From JAADHI01 sp964451325 (lineage in GTDB: Bacteria > Nitrospirota > Nitrospiria > SBBL01 > JAADHI01): a stretch of DNA of 64,000 nucleotides. Under the pieces are notes generated by a model. It was not told where the DNA came from. It did no database searches and saw only the letters and a list, made by a program, of their open reading frames with translations. The position numbers were made by a program, and so were the translations under genes. Numbering within the stretch: the first letter of the stretch is position 1; every line of letters starts with the position of its first letter. The stretch is from the NCBI GenBank assembly GCA_964451325.1, contig CAYVHO010000006.1, positions 1-64,000 on the forward strand, read 5' to 3'. Shown piece by piece: positions 9,087 to 18,054 of this stretch.

Positions 9087-10180
9087 GTCACAAAAATTTT
9101 GTCAATTTTCACATCCTGATTTCACATAGCCCGTCCTGCTTGAATCGGGATGATATGAATATGCAGAAATCGGCCACTTTTGGTGGTGTACGTCGGGTAC
9201 GGATTTCGTCCCAATCTTTAAAACGGGCCATGCGAAAAAGTGATTATTATGAAGCACACTTGGGACAAACTTCGGATCGTACCCGCGAATTGGGAAAGAT
9301 CAAGACCAAATATGTGGAGGCTTTAAAGGAGCGTTTTTCCGAAGCACAGGTCATTCAAGCCATTGAGTGGATTTCAGGCAAAGAAGGTTTGGTAGACGAC
9401 ACCCGTGCCGATGCCGTCGCACCCTGGGCTGTGGAGGAAGTCGCTTCTTTGTGCCAAAAAATTGTAGATGCGGGAGAAGATGCTGACTCCAAAAAACTGC
9501 AAAAACAGATTGAAAAAGAGGCCAAATTTTTTCGTGCCGCTGCCAGTTCTGCTTTGGATATCGCCCTCTCCGGTCGCATGGCGACTTCGGGTTTAATGAC
9601 CAGCATTGACGGCGCTTTGGCCGTGGCCCACGCGCTGACCACACATGTGGTGGATGCAGATATTGACTGGTTTACAGCCGTGGATGATCTGGTGGTCGAT
9701 GAAGGCGATGTCGGGGCGGGCCATCTGAATACCCAGGAATTTAGTTCGGGTGTTTTTTATCGTTATGCGAGTCTCAATTTACGACAACTTCAGGAAAACC
9801 TGGGGAATGTCAGTCGCGAACAAGCCTTGAGTATCGCCAAACATGTGCTGCACATGTTGAGCACGATTGTTCCCTCAGCCAAACAGCAAAGTTTTGCGGC
9901 CCACAATCCAGCCGATTTTGCTCTGGTGTCCTTTAGTGACTTACCGGTCTCACTGGCGAATGCCTTTGAAAACCCGATCAAGGCAAAAGCCGGTTTTCTT
10001 TCACCCTCTATTGATCAACTCAAATCGTATTGGCAGGACATTCACCAAGCTTATGGACTTGACGAAGAGGTGGCCGCTTTTCAGTTCGGTGGTGCCGAAC
10101 ACCCCAAAGGCTTGAAAGATTTTAAGGTATTGAGCGAACTAGAAAACTGGATAGCAGGTGATGGTGAGTCTGCATCATGA
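9083..10180 (+). CDS. casC: Cascade backbone subunit Cas7e (CasC/Cse4)
   Basis: Six copies form the helical backbone that holds the crRNA spacer. The N-terminus contains the family signature: HILISHSPSCLNRDD, then GGVRRVRISSQSLKRAMR, which carries the RNA-binding arginines. The 365-residue length and the later SIVPSAKQQSFAAHN segment are typical of Cas7e. It overlaps both cse2 and cas5 by four bases (ATGA), so the three are one translational unit. Confidence 0.95.
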   Translation: MSHKNFVNFHILISHSPSCLNRDDMNMQKSATFGGVRRVRISSQSLKRAMRKSDYYEAHLGQTSDRTRELGKIKTKYVEALKERFSEAQVIQAIEWISGKEGLVDDTRADAVAPWAVEEVASLCQKIVDAGEDADSKKLQKQIEKEAKFFRAAASSALDIALSGRMATSGLMTSIDGALAVAHALTTHVVDADIDWFTAVDDLVVDEGDVGAGHLNTQEFSSGVFYRYASLNLRQLQENLGNVSREQALSIAKHVLHMLSTIVPSAKQQSFAAHNPADFALVSFSDLPVSLANAFENPIKAKAGFLSPSIDQLKSYWQDIHQAYGLDEEVAAFQFGGAEHPKGLKDFKVLSELENWIAGDGESAS

Positions 10181-10851
10181 AACAATTTTTAGTGATGAAA
10201 TTACAAGGCCCGATGCAGGCCTGGGGCGGTCATACCTACGAAGACCTGCGCCACAGCGAACTCATCCCAACCCGCAGCGGCATTCTGGGTCTGCTGGCCG
10301 CTTGTCTGGGCATAGATCGAAACAATGTGAGTGATTTGCAGGCACTTTCATCGGGTCTGGCGATTGCGGTGAGAATTGATCCCCACAAAGATAAACGCAT
10401 AAAAATGCGGAGGATCACCGACTTTCATACCGTAATGGATGCTCGAAAAGTCGATGGTTCGCGCAACAAATACCCCGTGGTCTCCCACCGGGAATATTTG
10501 TGTGATGTTTGTTTTACGGTGGTGTTACAAGAAAAAGGGAATGTGGTTTTTGATTTAGAAAAAATCGCAAGGGCGATGCAAAAACCCGTTTACACGCCTT
10601 TTTTGGGAAGGCGTGCTTGTCCGATTTCCCGCCCGCTTTATGAAGATTTGCTGTCGGCCAATGATTGGATCTCGGCATTTTCGATGGTGGCACCACGCAA
10701 AGGGGTGATTTATAGCGAAGCGTCCTTGAGCGATAAGGATATCGCCATGCGTCTTCGGGACGAACCCATCTATGTGCGTCAGCGGCAATTTGCAAGCCGG
10801 ACGCTTTTTATTCACGCCCCCTCAGAGGAGCAAGGCCATGTATCTGAGTAA
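10177..10851 (+). CDS. casD: Cascade subunit Cas5e (CasD)
   Basis: Cas5e caps the crRNA 5' handle and contacts Cse1. Signature residues are at the N-terminus: LKLQGPMQAWGG, followed by TRSGILGLLAACLGI, both diagnostic for Cas5e, and a C-terminal RDEPIYVRQRQFASR stretch. The 224 residues are full length. The start overlaps the cas7 stop by four bases, and the end overlaps the cas6e start by 14 bases. Confidence 0.94.
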   Translation: MKQFLVMKLQGPMQAWGGHTYEDLRHSELIPTRSGILGLLAACLGIDRNNVSDLQALSSGLAIAVRIDPHKDKRIKMRRITDFHTVMDARKVDGSRNKYPVVSHREYLCDVCFTVVLQEKGNVVFDLEKIARAMQKPVYTPFLGRRACPISRPLYEDLLSANDWISAFSMVAPRKGVIYSEASLSDKDIAMRLRDEPIYVRQRQFASRTLFIHAPSEEQGHVSE

Positions 10852-11425
10852 AGTGTTTTTGGAACCCGTCGCTTTAAATAATGCCCATGTTTGGCATAAA
10901 GCCTTGTGGACCTTGTTTCCCAATAGAGTACCGGACACGACGGCACCCTTTCTCTTTTTAATAGAGCAAATGAATCTTGCGAAGGGGGCGAAGCTATTGG
11001 TTCAGTCTGAGCAGTTGCCAGAAAAATCCTCGAATGTGGCCCGTGTGCTAGCGCATAAACATTGGCAGCCACAATTTCACTTAGGACAGCGGCTTGTCTT
11101 TTCACTGCGAGCAAATCCCACAAAAAAAATCCGGGACAAAGATAACTCAGAACGTAAAATCCGTGTGCCATTAATCAAGGAAGAAGAACAAGAAGCTTGG
11201 TTGAACCGCAAGTTGGATCCCGTCGGAAATCTGCATGAAATCCGCATTCAAAAACATCCGCCCATTTATTTTAGAAAAGGGGCACGTGCGGGAAAAGTGG
11301 TTTCTGTTTCTTACGAGGGTATTTTTGAAGTACAAAATCCGAAGAGCCTCCAGAAAATATGGGAAAGCGGCATCGGCCCCGCAAAGGCTTTTGGTTGCGG
11401 CATGTTGATGATCAGGAGGGCTTAA
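10838..11425 (+). CDS. casE: CRISPR RNA endoribonuclease Cas6e (CasE/Cse3)
   Basis: Cuts the pre-crRNA at the base of the repeat hairpin and stays bound to the 3' handle. The N-terminus MYLSKVFLEP and the AHVWHKALWTLFP segment holding the conserved catalytic-region histidine (about residue 20-24) are diagnostic. The C-terminus GIGPAKAFGCGMLMI is the glycine-rich loop shared by Cas6 proteins. ATG at 10838 has AGAGGAG just upstream and gives 195 residues, close to the family norm; a longer frame from 10772 would run through most of the cas5 end and is unlikely. Its substrate repeat in this window forms a CCCCAC/GTGGGG stem. Confidence 0.93.
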   Translation: MYLSKVFLEPVALNNAHVWHKALWTLFPNRVPDTTAPFLFLIEQMNLAKGAKLLVQSEQLPEKSSNVARVLAHKHWQPQFHLGQRLVFSLRANPTKKIRDKDNSERKIRVPLIKEEEQEAWLNRKLDPVGNLHEIRIQKHPPIYFRKGARAGKVVSVSYEGIFEVQNPKSLQKIWESGIGPAKAFGCGMLMIRRA

Positions 11426-11427
11426 GC

Positions 11428-12339
11428 ATGTTACCCCCACTCAAACCCATTCCCATGAAAGATCGTGTTTCTGTGCTCTTTCTCGAAAGAGGTAATCTGG
11501 ATGTACTCGATGGAGCTTTTGTGCTTGGAGATAAAGACGGCTTGCGCACACACATTCCCATCGGGGGTGTCGCTTGCTTGATGTTGGAGCCGGGCACGCG
11601 GGTTTCCCATGCGGCGGTGACTCTGGCTTCACGCGTGGGCTGCCTGCTCGTGTGGGTGGGTGAGGCGGGTGTCAGGTTGTATGCCTCCGGTCAGCCGGGT
11701 GGCGCACGGGCGGATCGCCTTTTATATCAGGCTAAACTGGCTTTGGATGATACGGCACGTCTCAATGTCGTTCGTAAAATGTACACCCTGCGATTTAAAG
11801 AAGAACCTCCGGCACGTCGGAGTGTTGCGCAACTGCGTGGCATTGAAGGGGTTCGTGTCAGAAAAATGTATGAACTGCTTGCCAAACAGCATGGTGTTAC
11901 TTGGAAGCGGCGCAACTATGATCATACAACATGGGAAAGTGGTGATCTGCCGAATCGCTGTCTCAGTTCGGCGACCGCCTGTCTTTATGGTATTTCGGAG
12001 GCGGCCATTTTGGCGGCGGGTTATGCCCCGGCCATCGGTTTTATTCATACGGGAAAACCACAATCCTTTGTTTATGATATTGCCGATATTTTTAAATTTG
12101 AAACCGTGGTGCCGGAGGCCTTTCGTGTTGCCGCCAAAAGACCCTCCGACCCGGAGCGTGAAGTGCGTTTGGCCTGCCGGGACAGTTTCAGAAAAACAAA
12201 GTTGCTCCGTCGTATCATTCCCATGATTGAAGAAGTTTTGAGCGCAGGGGGTTTAAAAATCGAAAAAGCACCGGAAGAATCGGTCGCTCCTGTGATCCCC
12301 AACAAAGAAAGGATGGGTGATGCTGGTCATCGTGGTTGA
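11428..12339 (+). CDS. cas1: CRISPR adaptation integrase Cas1 (type I-E)
   Basis: The metal-dependent integrase that, with Cas2, inserts new spacers at the leader end of the array. The three metal ligands are visible: Glu in LRGIEGVRVRKMY (about residue 139), His in GFIHTGKPQSFVYD (about 206) and Asp in DIADIFK (about 218), all arranged as in E. coli Cas1. ATG at 11428 follows an AGGAGGG site; the frame could extend back to 11359, but that lies within cas6e. It is 303 residues, a normal length. The intact active site agrees with the near-perfect repeats at the leader end. Confidence 0.96.
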   Translation: MLPPLKPIPMKDRVSVLFLERGNLDVLDGAFVLGDKDGLRTHIPIGGVACLMLEPGTRVSHAAVTLASRVGCLLVWVGEAGVRLYASGQPGGARADRLLYQAKLALDDTARLNVVRKMYTLRFKEEPPARRSVAQLRGIEGVRVRKMYELLAKQHGVTWKRRNYDHTTWESGDLPNRCLSSATACLYGISEAAILAAGYAPAIGFIHTGKPQSFVYDIADIFKFETVVPEAFRVAAKRPSDPEREVRLACRDSFRKTKLLRRIIPMIEEVLSAGGLKIEKAPEESVAPVIPNKERMGDAGHRG

Positions 12340-12628
12340 AAATGTGCCGCCTCGTTTACGGGGACGATTAGCGATTTGGCTCTTGGAAGTTAGAGCAGGC
12401 GTCTACGTCGGGAAGATCTCGCGGCGGGTGCGTGAGATGATCTGGACACAAGTTGAAGCATCCTTAGGTTCTGGAAATGCAGTCATGGTCTGGAGCACCA
12501 ATACAGAATCGGGTTTCGATTTTGTGACTTTGGGAAAAAACAGGCGAATGCCCAAAGAAATGGATGGGATCAAGCTGGTTTCTTTTTTATCCGAAAAAAA
12601 GACCGATAATGAATCAATCCCGTTTTGA
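12320..12628 (+). CDS. cas2: CRISPR adaptation protein Cas2 (type I-E)
   Basis: Structural partner of Cas1 that bridges two Cas1 dimers and sets spacer length. The start MLVIVVENVPPRLRGRLAIW and WLLEVRAGVYVGKISRRVRE are typical of the Cas2e (CRISPR_Cas2_cas2CT1978) group. It has 102 residues. ATG 12320 is chosen over GTG 12317. It overlaps the end of cas1 by 20 bases, and the array leader begins right after its stop codon. Confidence 0.94.
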   Translation: MLVIVVENVPPRLRGRLAIWLLEVRAGVYVGKISRRVREMIWTQVEASLGSGNAVMVWSTNTESGFDFVTLGKNRRMPKEMDGIKLVSFLSEKKTDNESIPF

Positions 12629-12712
12629 GAACAGACCTGTTTGCGTGGGTAATTTGTTGGTAGAAAATGACCTGCTGAAATAGTGCCATATTTTCAGTGG
12701 GTTATGAGAAGT
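12629..12712 (+). promoter_or_regulatory. CRISPR leader
   Basis: This 84-bp stretch lies between the cas2 stop and the first repeat. It is placed as the leader because the repeats next to it are identical while the repeat at the far end (14057) is degenerate. It holds a CTGAAA/TTTCAG inverted pair (about 12674-12696). I cannot point to a convincing IHF site or a clear -35/-10 pair. Confidence 0.7.
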
Positions 12713-14085
12713 GTGTTCCCCACATACGTGGGGATGAACCGACACCAGCCGCGCGGCAGAAAACACGCTCAAAGTGTTCCCCACATACGTGGGGATGAAC
12801 CGTTTTCGGGCCTGGGTGAAAGATTCGTCAACTGGTGTTCCCCACATACGTGGGGATGAACCGTAGGGACAGTATTTAAAAGAGTAAGCCACTCAGTGTT
12901 CCCCACATACGTGGGGATGAACCGTAGGGACAGTATTTAAAAGAGTAAGCCACTCAGTGTTCCCCACATACGTGGGGATGAACCGAAGAAAGAAGATTTC
13001 CTGTGGCCATCCCAACAGTGTTCCCCACATACGTGGGGATGAACCGGTCTTCTTCTATCCTTGTGAGGTTTAATCGTGGTGTTCCCCACATACGTGGGGA
13101 TGAACCGTCGGCATAGAAGCAAGAGGACTTTCCATAAAAGTGTTCCCCACATACGTGGGGATGAACCGGAGCGATCCACTGGAGCACTTATTGATTTGAG
13201 GTGTTCCCCACATACGTGGGGATGAACCGAGCTTGATATACATAATGATGAGGCCCTTGTGGTGTTCCCCACATACGTGGGGATGAACCGAATTTCTTGT
13301 TCGTATGGAAAAAGCAAAATTGGTGTTCCCCACATACGTGGGGATGAACCGACCTAACGACCACATTCAGCGTGGCTCGAATTGTGTTCCCCACATACGT
13401 GGGGATGAACCGCAACTTACGGCTGAGCAACGAAGGAAAAAAATGTGTTCCCCACATACGTGGGGATGAACCGCTCCTTTGCGGCGATTTCAAACGATTT
13501 TGCCGGTGTTCCCCACATACGTGGGGATGAACCAGCCAAAATCTATTAATTACGAAAAAGGGATACAGTGTTCCCCACATACGTGGGGATGAACCGGCCG
13601 TTGTATTGCTGGGGTGTGGCGTTTAGGTCGTGTTCCCCACATACGTGGGGATGAACCGTATTCTCCGGAGCCGACACCACCCGGATCAACGTGTTCCCCA
13701 CATACGTGGGGATGAACCGAAATAATGTCTGCGCCGATTGCGGTATCTGCAGTGTTCCCCACATACGTGGGGATGAACCGCCTGCTGAGATGACTTATTT
13801 GGTCTTTCTCTTGTGTTCCCCACATACGTGGGGATGAACCGGCTCCGGCCTATCCTTTATTTCCACTCCGTTTGTGTTCCCCACATACGTGGGGATGAAC
13901 CGGCCCCTGTGACGCTGGAAGCATTTGAAGCCTTGTGTTCCCCACATACGTGGGGATGAACCGGTCATGGACAGCGACGGTGGACACGATCAAGAGTGTT
14001 CCCCACATACGTGGGGATGAACCGGAAGTGGTTTCGTTTGAGGATTTGTTGATGAGGTGTTCCCCACATGCGTGGGGATTCTTGA
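12713..14085 (+). CRISPR. Type I-E CRISPR array, 23 repeats and 22 spacers
   Basis: The 29-base repeat begins GTGTTCCCC and ends GGGGATGAACCG, with stem arms CCCCAC and GTGGGG around an ATAC loop, closely matching the E. coli I-E layout. Repeats start at 12713 and recur every 61 bases (32-base spacers), except that the spacers at 13535-13567 and 13597-13629 have 33 bases. The repeat at 13506 ends in A instead of G. The last repeat (14057) changes ATAC to ATGC and loses its 3' third, marking the old end. Spacers 3 and 4 (12864-12895 and 12925-12956) are identical. No spacer visibly matches another part of the window. Confidence 0.99.
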
Positions 14086-14485
14086 TACAGGATTTAATCC
14101 TACAACTTGTTTCTTAATAATTTACAGGATATTTCAGAAAAGGAGTCTGTTCCTGTATAGACTCAAAAGCAGGTCTTTGATACTCCAGAGAAAGCGTTTT
14201 CAATTTCGGCTGTTTTTATTTTCAGCGGTTTTCGGGCGCGGTCGTTTTGATTCTGTATCTCTGCATCAGCGCGTTTCTCCTCAATTGGATCCTGTGGTTT
14301 AATAGGAATATATAAAGCTCTTTTGTGAATAGTCCGCTTGACAATTTTGTCGGTAGAAGATACCTTGTGATTTCGTCTGATGGGGATTTGCATCGGCTGC
14401 TTTTTCGATGTTCCAGGTGGGATTAAATCTTAGTTATTAATGTTCTCTGATTTTGTGTGTCGGGGATTTTAGGACATGGTCTCGT
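14086..14485. other. Intergenic region between the CRISPR array and the injection-system genes
   Basis: 400 bases without a credible gene. Short frames here have no ribosome-binding site and begin inside the degenerate last repeat. The only feature I can support is a candidate promoter at 14338-14366. Confidence 0.6.
14338..14366 (+). promoter_or_regulatory. Candidate promoter of the eCIS operon
   Basis: TTGACA (14338-14343), a 17-base spacer, then TACCTT (14361-14366), which matches the -10 consensus at three of six positions. It lies 120 bases ahead of the first injection-system gene and is the best match in the gap. Confidence 0.4.
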
Positions 14486-15058
14486 ATGGTTGCTTCCGCC
14501 TTAAATCACATCACTGCACAGCTCAATCAGTTTTTAAAAAATAAGTTTGATTTAGGGGAAGATGTTGTCGTGTTATCCAATATTTTGGAGCAGGATGGCA
14601 ATGTCGGGCCTCATGTCAACAATAAGCTGGTCTTGTTTCTCGTGAATATCGAGAAGGATGCCGTTCCGGGCCGCGTGAATCAGGGTGCTCGCATGGGCTC
14701 CGGTCGTGTTGTTGAGGGTTATCCCCCTATTTTTTTGAATTTATACGTGATGGTGGCGGCGCATTTCAACAAATATTCTGAATCGCTGAAGTTTATCTCA
14801 AATGCGATCAGTTTTTTTCAGCGACGGCCGGTGTTTGATCACCAGAATTCACCGGATTTGGATCCAAAGATCGATAGGCTTGTTTTGGATATCGAAAATC
14901 TGGATATCAAAGATTTGAGTACTTTATGGGGGGTTTTGAGTGGAAAGTATCTGCCTTCAATCTTGTATAAAGTCCGTATGGTGACCTTTGATTCTGGAGA
15001 CATTAAGCGTCAGGTCCCCACATTCAAACAAGCACAAACCTCAGGGAATCAATCCTAA
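14486..15058 (+). CDS. eCIS cap/tail terminator protein, DUF4255 (Pvc16/Afp16-like)
   Basis: Predicted to cap the distal end of the inner tube and sheath, ending their growth. The N-terminal half matches DUF4255: MVASALNHITAQLNQFLKN, then VVVLSNILEQDG and LVLFLVNIEKD, followed by PPIFLNLYVMVAAHF. In Afp and PVC clusters this gene is usually last; here it comes first, an order seen in some other eCIS loci. ATG 14486 has AGGA 12 bases upstream; extension to TTG 14453 is less likely. The stop overlaps the next start as TAATG, so the two are translationally coupled. 190 residues. Confidence 0.85.
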   Translation: MVASALNHITAQLNQFLKNKFDLGEDVVVLSNILEQDGNVGPHVNNKLVLFLVNIEKDAVPGRVNQGARMGSGRVVEGYPPIFLNLYVMVAAHFNKYSESLKFISNAISFFQRRPVFDHQNSPDLDPKIDRLVLDIENLDIKDLSTLWGVLSGKYLPSILYKVRMVTFDSGDIKRQVPTFKQAQTSGNQS

Positions 15059-15909
15059 TGGGATCGTATCACCCTTTATTTCATCTCAGGGTGCAACACC
15101 TCTTTTTTAATGAGGCCAGTGGTTTAAGGCTGGATTTTGTCCCGACACCGTATTCGCAGGCCTTGCTTCAGCGCGCGGGTCTCTTGACACGTGCTTCTGC
15201 CAATGGTCTCGATGTTTTTTACGATGCCGAAAAGACGGAAGCGTTGGGGCATTATCTGAGCGACTCGGACGATCCTTTTTCTTTTCAGTATCGTGTCTTT
15301 TCAAAAGACCCCCGTTTTAGAAATTACACAAAAGCCCCGGCGTATAGAGACGATGCCCTGCTTTATTTTGGCAATCAAAATGTCTTGGATGATGCCCTGC
15401 ATGGGTTTTTGTTACACACATCGCCATCTGTTTCTGAAGCAGATTTTAGATCCCTTGAATCCCCCGAGCTTGTGAGCCTTCTGAGTAAAAAAGATCACCT
15501 GCTTCGCCCGGCCTTTGTTGTTGATCTGAGGCTGTCGGAGTCGGTATTGCGAGAAGGGGCGAAACACTACGTCATTCAGTTTGATGCGAGAGCAACGTAC
15601 TGGAAGTATTATTTTCTAGGACATTTGACTGAAAAAGAACCCTGTATTTCAGATCTTAACAACAAAACGGAATTTGAATTTGGCGGAACGACCGTATTGC
15701 CAGGCGATCAAACGGCTTTTGTTTTTAGATCTAAAACCGCCATCCCCTTGCGGGAAAACTTCCAATCTCGATTTCAGCTCAGGGAAAAGCGTGAGGGAAA
15801 TGGCAAGATCATTATTAAACGCTTGCCCTTTGCGTCCGCGCATCAGATCAGTACAGAAACAATCAATGGAAAAGAGTCTGTCGTATCAGAAATATATGTG
15901 AATTGTTAA
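15058..15909 (+). CDS. Conserved-looking eCIS-locus protein of unknown function
   Basis: I do not recognise a domain in this 283-residue protein. It starts one base before the end of the cap gene and sits directly before the sheath, so it belongs to the injection system operon. The sequence is soluble, with no signal peptide or membrane helix, and rich in aromatic residues and beta-like segments (FVVDLRLSE, HYVIQFDARATYWKYYFLG, FGGTTVLPGDQTAFVFRSK). A protein in this place could be an assembly factor or a structural part near the cap; that is a guess from location only. Confidence 0.6.
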   Translation: MGSYHPLFHLRVQHLFFNEASGLRLDFVPTPYSQALLQRAGLLTRASANGLDVFYDAEKTEALGHYLSDSDDPFSFQYRVFSKDPRFRNYTKAPAYRDDALLYFGNQNVLDDALHGFLLHTSPSVSEADFRSLESPELVSLLSKKDHLLRPAFVVDLRLSESVLREGAKHYVIQFDARATYWKYYFLGHLTEKEPCISDLNNKTEFEFGGTTVLPGDQTAFVFRSKTAIPLRENFQSRFQLREKREGNGKIIIKRLPFASAHQISTETINGKESVVSEIYVNC

Positions 15910-15943
15910 CCAGTCAATTGTCAATCATGGAGAAGGAGAAAAT

Positions 15944-17509
15944 ATGGGACAGATGAAAACCCCAGGTGTTTACATCGTTGAAAAGAGTGCTTTTCCAAAT
16001 TCCGTTGTTGAAGTGGCGACGGCGGTTCCGGCCTTTATCGGTCATACCGAACGGGCGGATAATAAAGGGAAAACCCTTTTGAATAAACCGTGGCGGATTA
16101 CGTCAATGGCGGAGTTTTACGATTATTACGGTTTTGGGCCGAGCCCGACATTCAAGGTCGAAGAGGCGGCTGCAGACGCAACAGACGAGCCTGCCTTCTC
16201 TTTCGATAACAAAGATTATGTCTTAAACCAAGAGACGGGCAAGTACCTGCTTTTTTATAGTATGTTACTTTTTTTCCAAAATGGCGGTGGCCCTTGTTAC
16301 ATCGTCTCTGTCGGTAACTATGCCGACCCCGTCGCGCCAGACAAGCTTCAAAAAGGAATTAACCTGCTGACGAAGGAGCAGGAGCCGACCATGGTGGTGA
16401 TGCCGGATGCCGTGCTTTTAAAACAGCCCGACTGTATTTCAGTCCAGCAAACCGCTTTGGCGCACTGTGGTGGGAAAATGAAAAACCGTGTCGCAATCCT
16501 GGATATCTGGGACGGTTTTCGAGATCGTCAGGATCCCGCAGGGGACATGATTGAGACCTTTCGTGGGGCCTTAGGCATCAATTATCTCGACTTTGCCGCA
16601 GCTTATTATCCCTGGGTGAACACCACCATTACGCAGGATAAAGATTTGAGCAGTGACAATGTGGCAAATAAAGATCAATTGCAGGCCCTGCTCAGAATAG
16701 AACTGGGGATTCCAGAGACCGCACCCACGGTGGAAGATGCAGATACCCCCGCGCAGAAAGCAGAAAAAGCCAAGATCTCTCAGCAAGTCGAAGCGGTCAA
16801 TAATATTTTGAACCTTTGGACCGGCATGGAACCCGAAGAGGCTGCTTCAAATAAAAGACTGCTCAATAAAAGCTTGATTGCCATGTCTCCGCTTTTTGGC
16901 AAAATACTGACCGAAATCAAAGAAGCGCTCAACCTGCTTCCACCGAGTGCAGCGATGGCGGGTGTTTACACCATGGTCGATAATTCAAAAGGGGTTTGGA
17001 AGGCCCCTGCCAATGTGAGTCTGGCTGCGGTTGTTTCTCCAACCGTCAATATTACGCATGACGAGCAGGAAGACCTTAACGTGACCACGCAGGGAAAGTC
17101 GGTGAATGCGATACGTGCTTTCATCGGTGAAGGCACTTTAGTTTGGGGCGCGCGGACTTTGGATGGCAATAGTCTGGATTGGCGTTATGTGAATGTGCGT
17201 CGCACCATGATTATGCTCGAAGAGTCTATTCGTCTGGCGAGTAAGGCTTATGTTTTTGAACCGAATGTTTCCAGCACGTGGACGACCATGAAAGGCATGA
17301 TCCGCAATTTTCTGACTGGGATTTGGAAACGCGGTGGTTTGGCCGGTTCAAGTCCAGATGATGCCTTTAGTGTGAATGTGGGTTTGGGTGAGACCATGAC
17401 GCCGGAGGACATCTTGGAAGGCATCTTGAGAATTACCGTACTGGTTGCGATTTCGAGACCCGCTGAGTTTATCGAAATCACCTTCCAGCAGCAGATGCAG
17501 AAATCGTAG
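15944..17509 (+). CDS. Contractile sheath protein (Pvc2-4/Afp2-4, T4 gp18-like)
   Basis: Forms the helical sheath whose contraction drives the inner tube into a target cell. The N-terminus KTPGVYIVEKSAFPNSVVEV followed by VPAFIGHTER is the classic phage-tail-sheath start. The C-terminal part carries the conserved core RAFIGEGTLVWGARTLDG and WRYVNVRRTMIMLEESIR, ending in PAEFIEITFQQQM. At 521 residues it is one full sheath gene. PVC and Afp carry three sheath paralogues, whereas only one is seen here, so the sheath is probably homopolymeric. A strong AGAAGGAGAAA site precedes the start. Confidence 0.95.
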   Translation: MGQMKTPGVYIVEKSAFPNSVVEVATAVPAFIGHTERADNKGKTLLNKPWRITSMAEFYDYYGFGPSPTFKVEEAAADATDEPAFSFDNKDYVLNQETGKYLLFYSMLLFFQNGGGPCYIVSVGNYADPVAPDKLQKGINLLTKEQEPTMVVMPDAVLLKQPDCISVQQTALAHCGGKMKNRVAILDIWDGFRDRQDPAGDMIETFRGALGINYLDFAAAYYPWVNTTITQDKDLSSDNVANKDQLQALLRIELGIPETAPTVEDADTPAQKAEKAKISQQVEAVNNILNLWTGMEPEEAASNKRLLNKSLIAMSPLFGKILTEIKEALNLLPPSAAMAGVYTMVDNSKGVWKAPANVSLAAVVSPTVNITHDEQEDLNVTTQGKSVNAIRAFIGEGTLVWGARTLDGNSLDWRYVNVRRTMIMLEESIRLASKAYVFEPNVSSTWTTMKGMIRNFLTGIWKRGGLAGSSPDDAFSVNVGLGETMTPEDILEGILRITVLVAISRPAEFIEITFQQQMQKS

Positions 17510-17595
17510 ATTAAGAAACGGGATCTATGGGTTCTTTTTTGCAAAATATTGGTAGGTTTTAAAATCGTAAACGTTTAATTAGGAGGAAATTTATC

Positions 17596-18054
17596 ATGGC
17601 AGATGATGGTTCCGCGCAGTCAACAACCGTATGGCCGATGCCCAAGTTTCATTTTCAAGTCAAATGGGATGCGGAGGTCATGTCTTTTCAAGAAGTTTCG
17701 GGGCTCGATATTGAAGCGCAGCCGATTGAGTACCGTCACGGCGACAGCCCTGAATTTTCAACAATTAAAATGCCGGGCATCAAAAAGTCAGGCAATGTGA
17801 CGATGAAAAAAGGGGTCTTCAAATCCGACAACAAGTTCTGGGATTGGTTTAATCAAATCAAAATGAACACCATTAAACGGGTTCCCGTGACCATTATTTT
17901 GTTGGATGAAACGGGAGGAACAACCATGACCTGGACGCTTGCGAATGCCTGGCCGACTAAAATCACAGGAACCGATTTAAAATCGGACGGCAATGAGGTG
18001 GCCATCGAATCCATTGAGATTGCCCATGAAGGTGTGACGATCGCAAATGCCTGA
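17596..18054 (+). CDS. Inner tube protein 1 (Pvc1/Afp1, gp19-like)
   Basis: Hexameric rings of this small protein form the inner tube through which cargo travels. Family hallmarks: PMPKFHFQVKWDAEVMSFQEVSGL at the start, the GIKKSGNVTMKKGVF loop in the middle, and the end DLKSDGNEVAIESIEIAHEG. It has 152 residues. An exact AGGAGG site ahead of the ATG suggests very strong translation, in keeping with the most abundant particle component. The last codons and the stop are part of a stem-loop terminator (18045-18066). Confidence 0.93.
   Translation: MADDGSAQSTTVWPMPKFHFQVKWDAEVMSFQEVSGLDIEAQPIEYRHGDSPEFSTIKMPGIKKSGNVTMKKGVFKSDNKFWDWFNQIKMNTIKRVPVTIILLDETGGTTMTWTLANAWPTKITGTDLKSDGNEVAIESIEIAHEGVTIANA

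Noticed and set aside
12614..13825. Several long minus-strand reading frames with repeated SSPRMWGT, HPHVCGEH and FIPTYVGN units
   Set aside because: These are the CRISPR repeats read in three frames, a well-known false gene signature. The units recur exactly every 61 bases.
13935..14302. Short plus-strand frames over the end of the CRISPR array and the following gap
   Set aside because: They start inside repeats, have no ribosome-binding site and show no protein family pattern.
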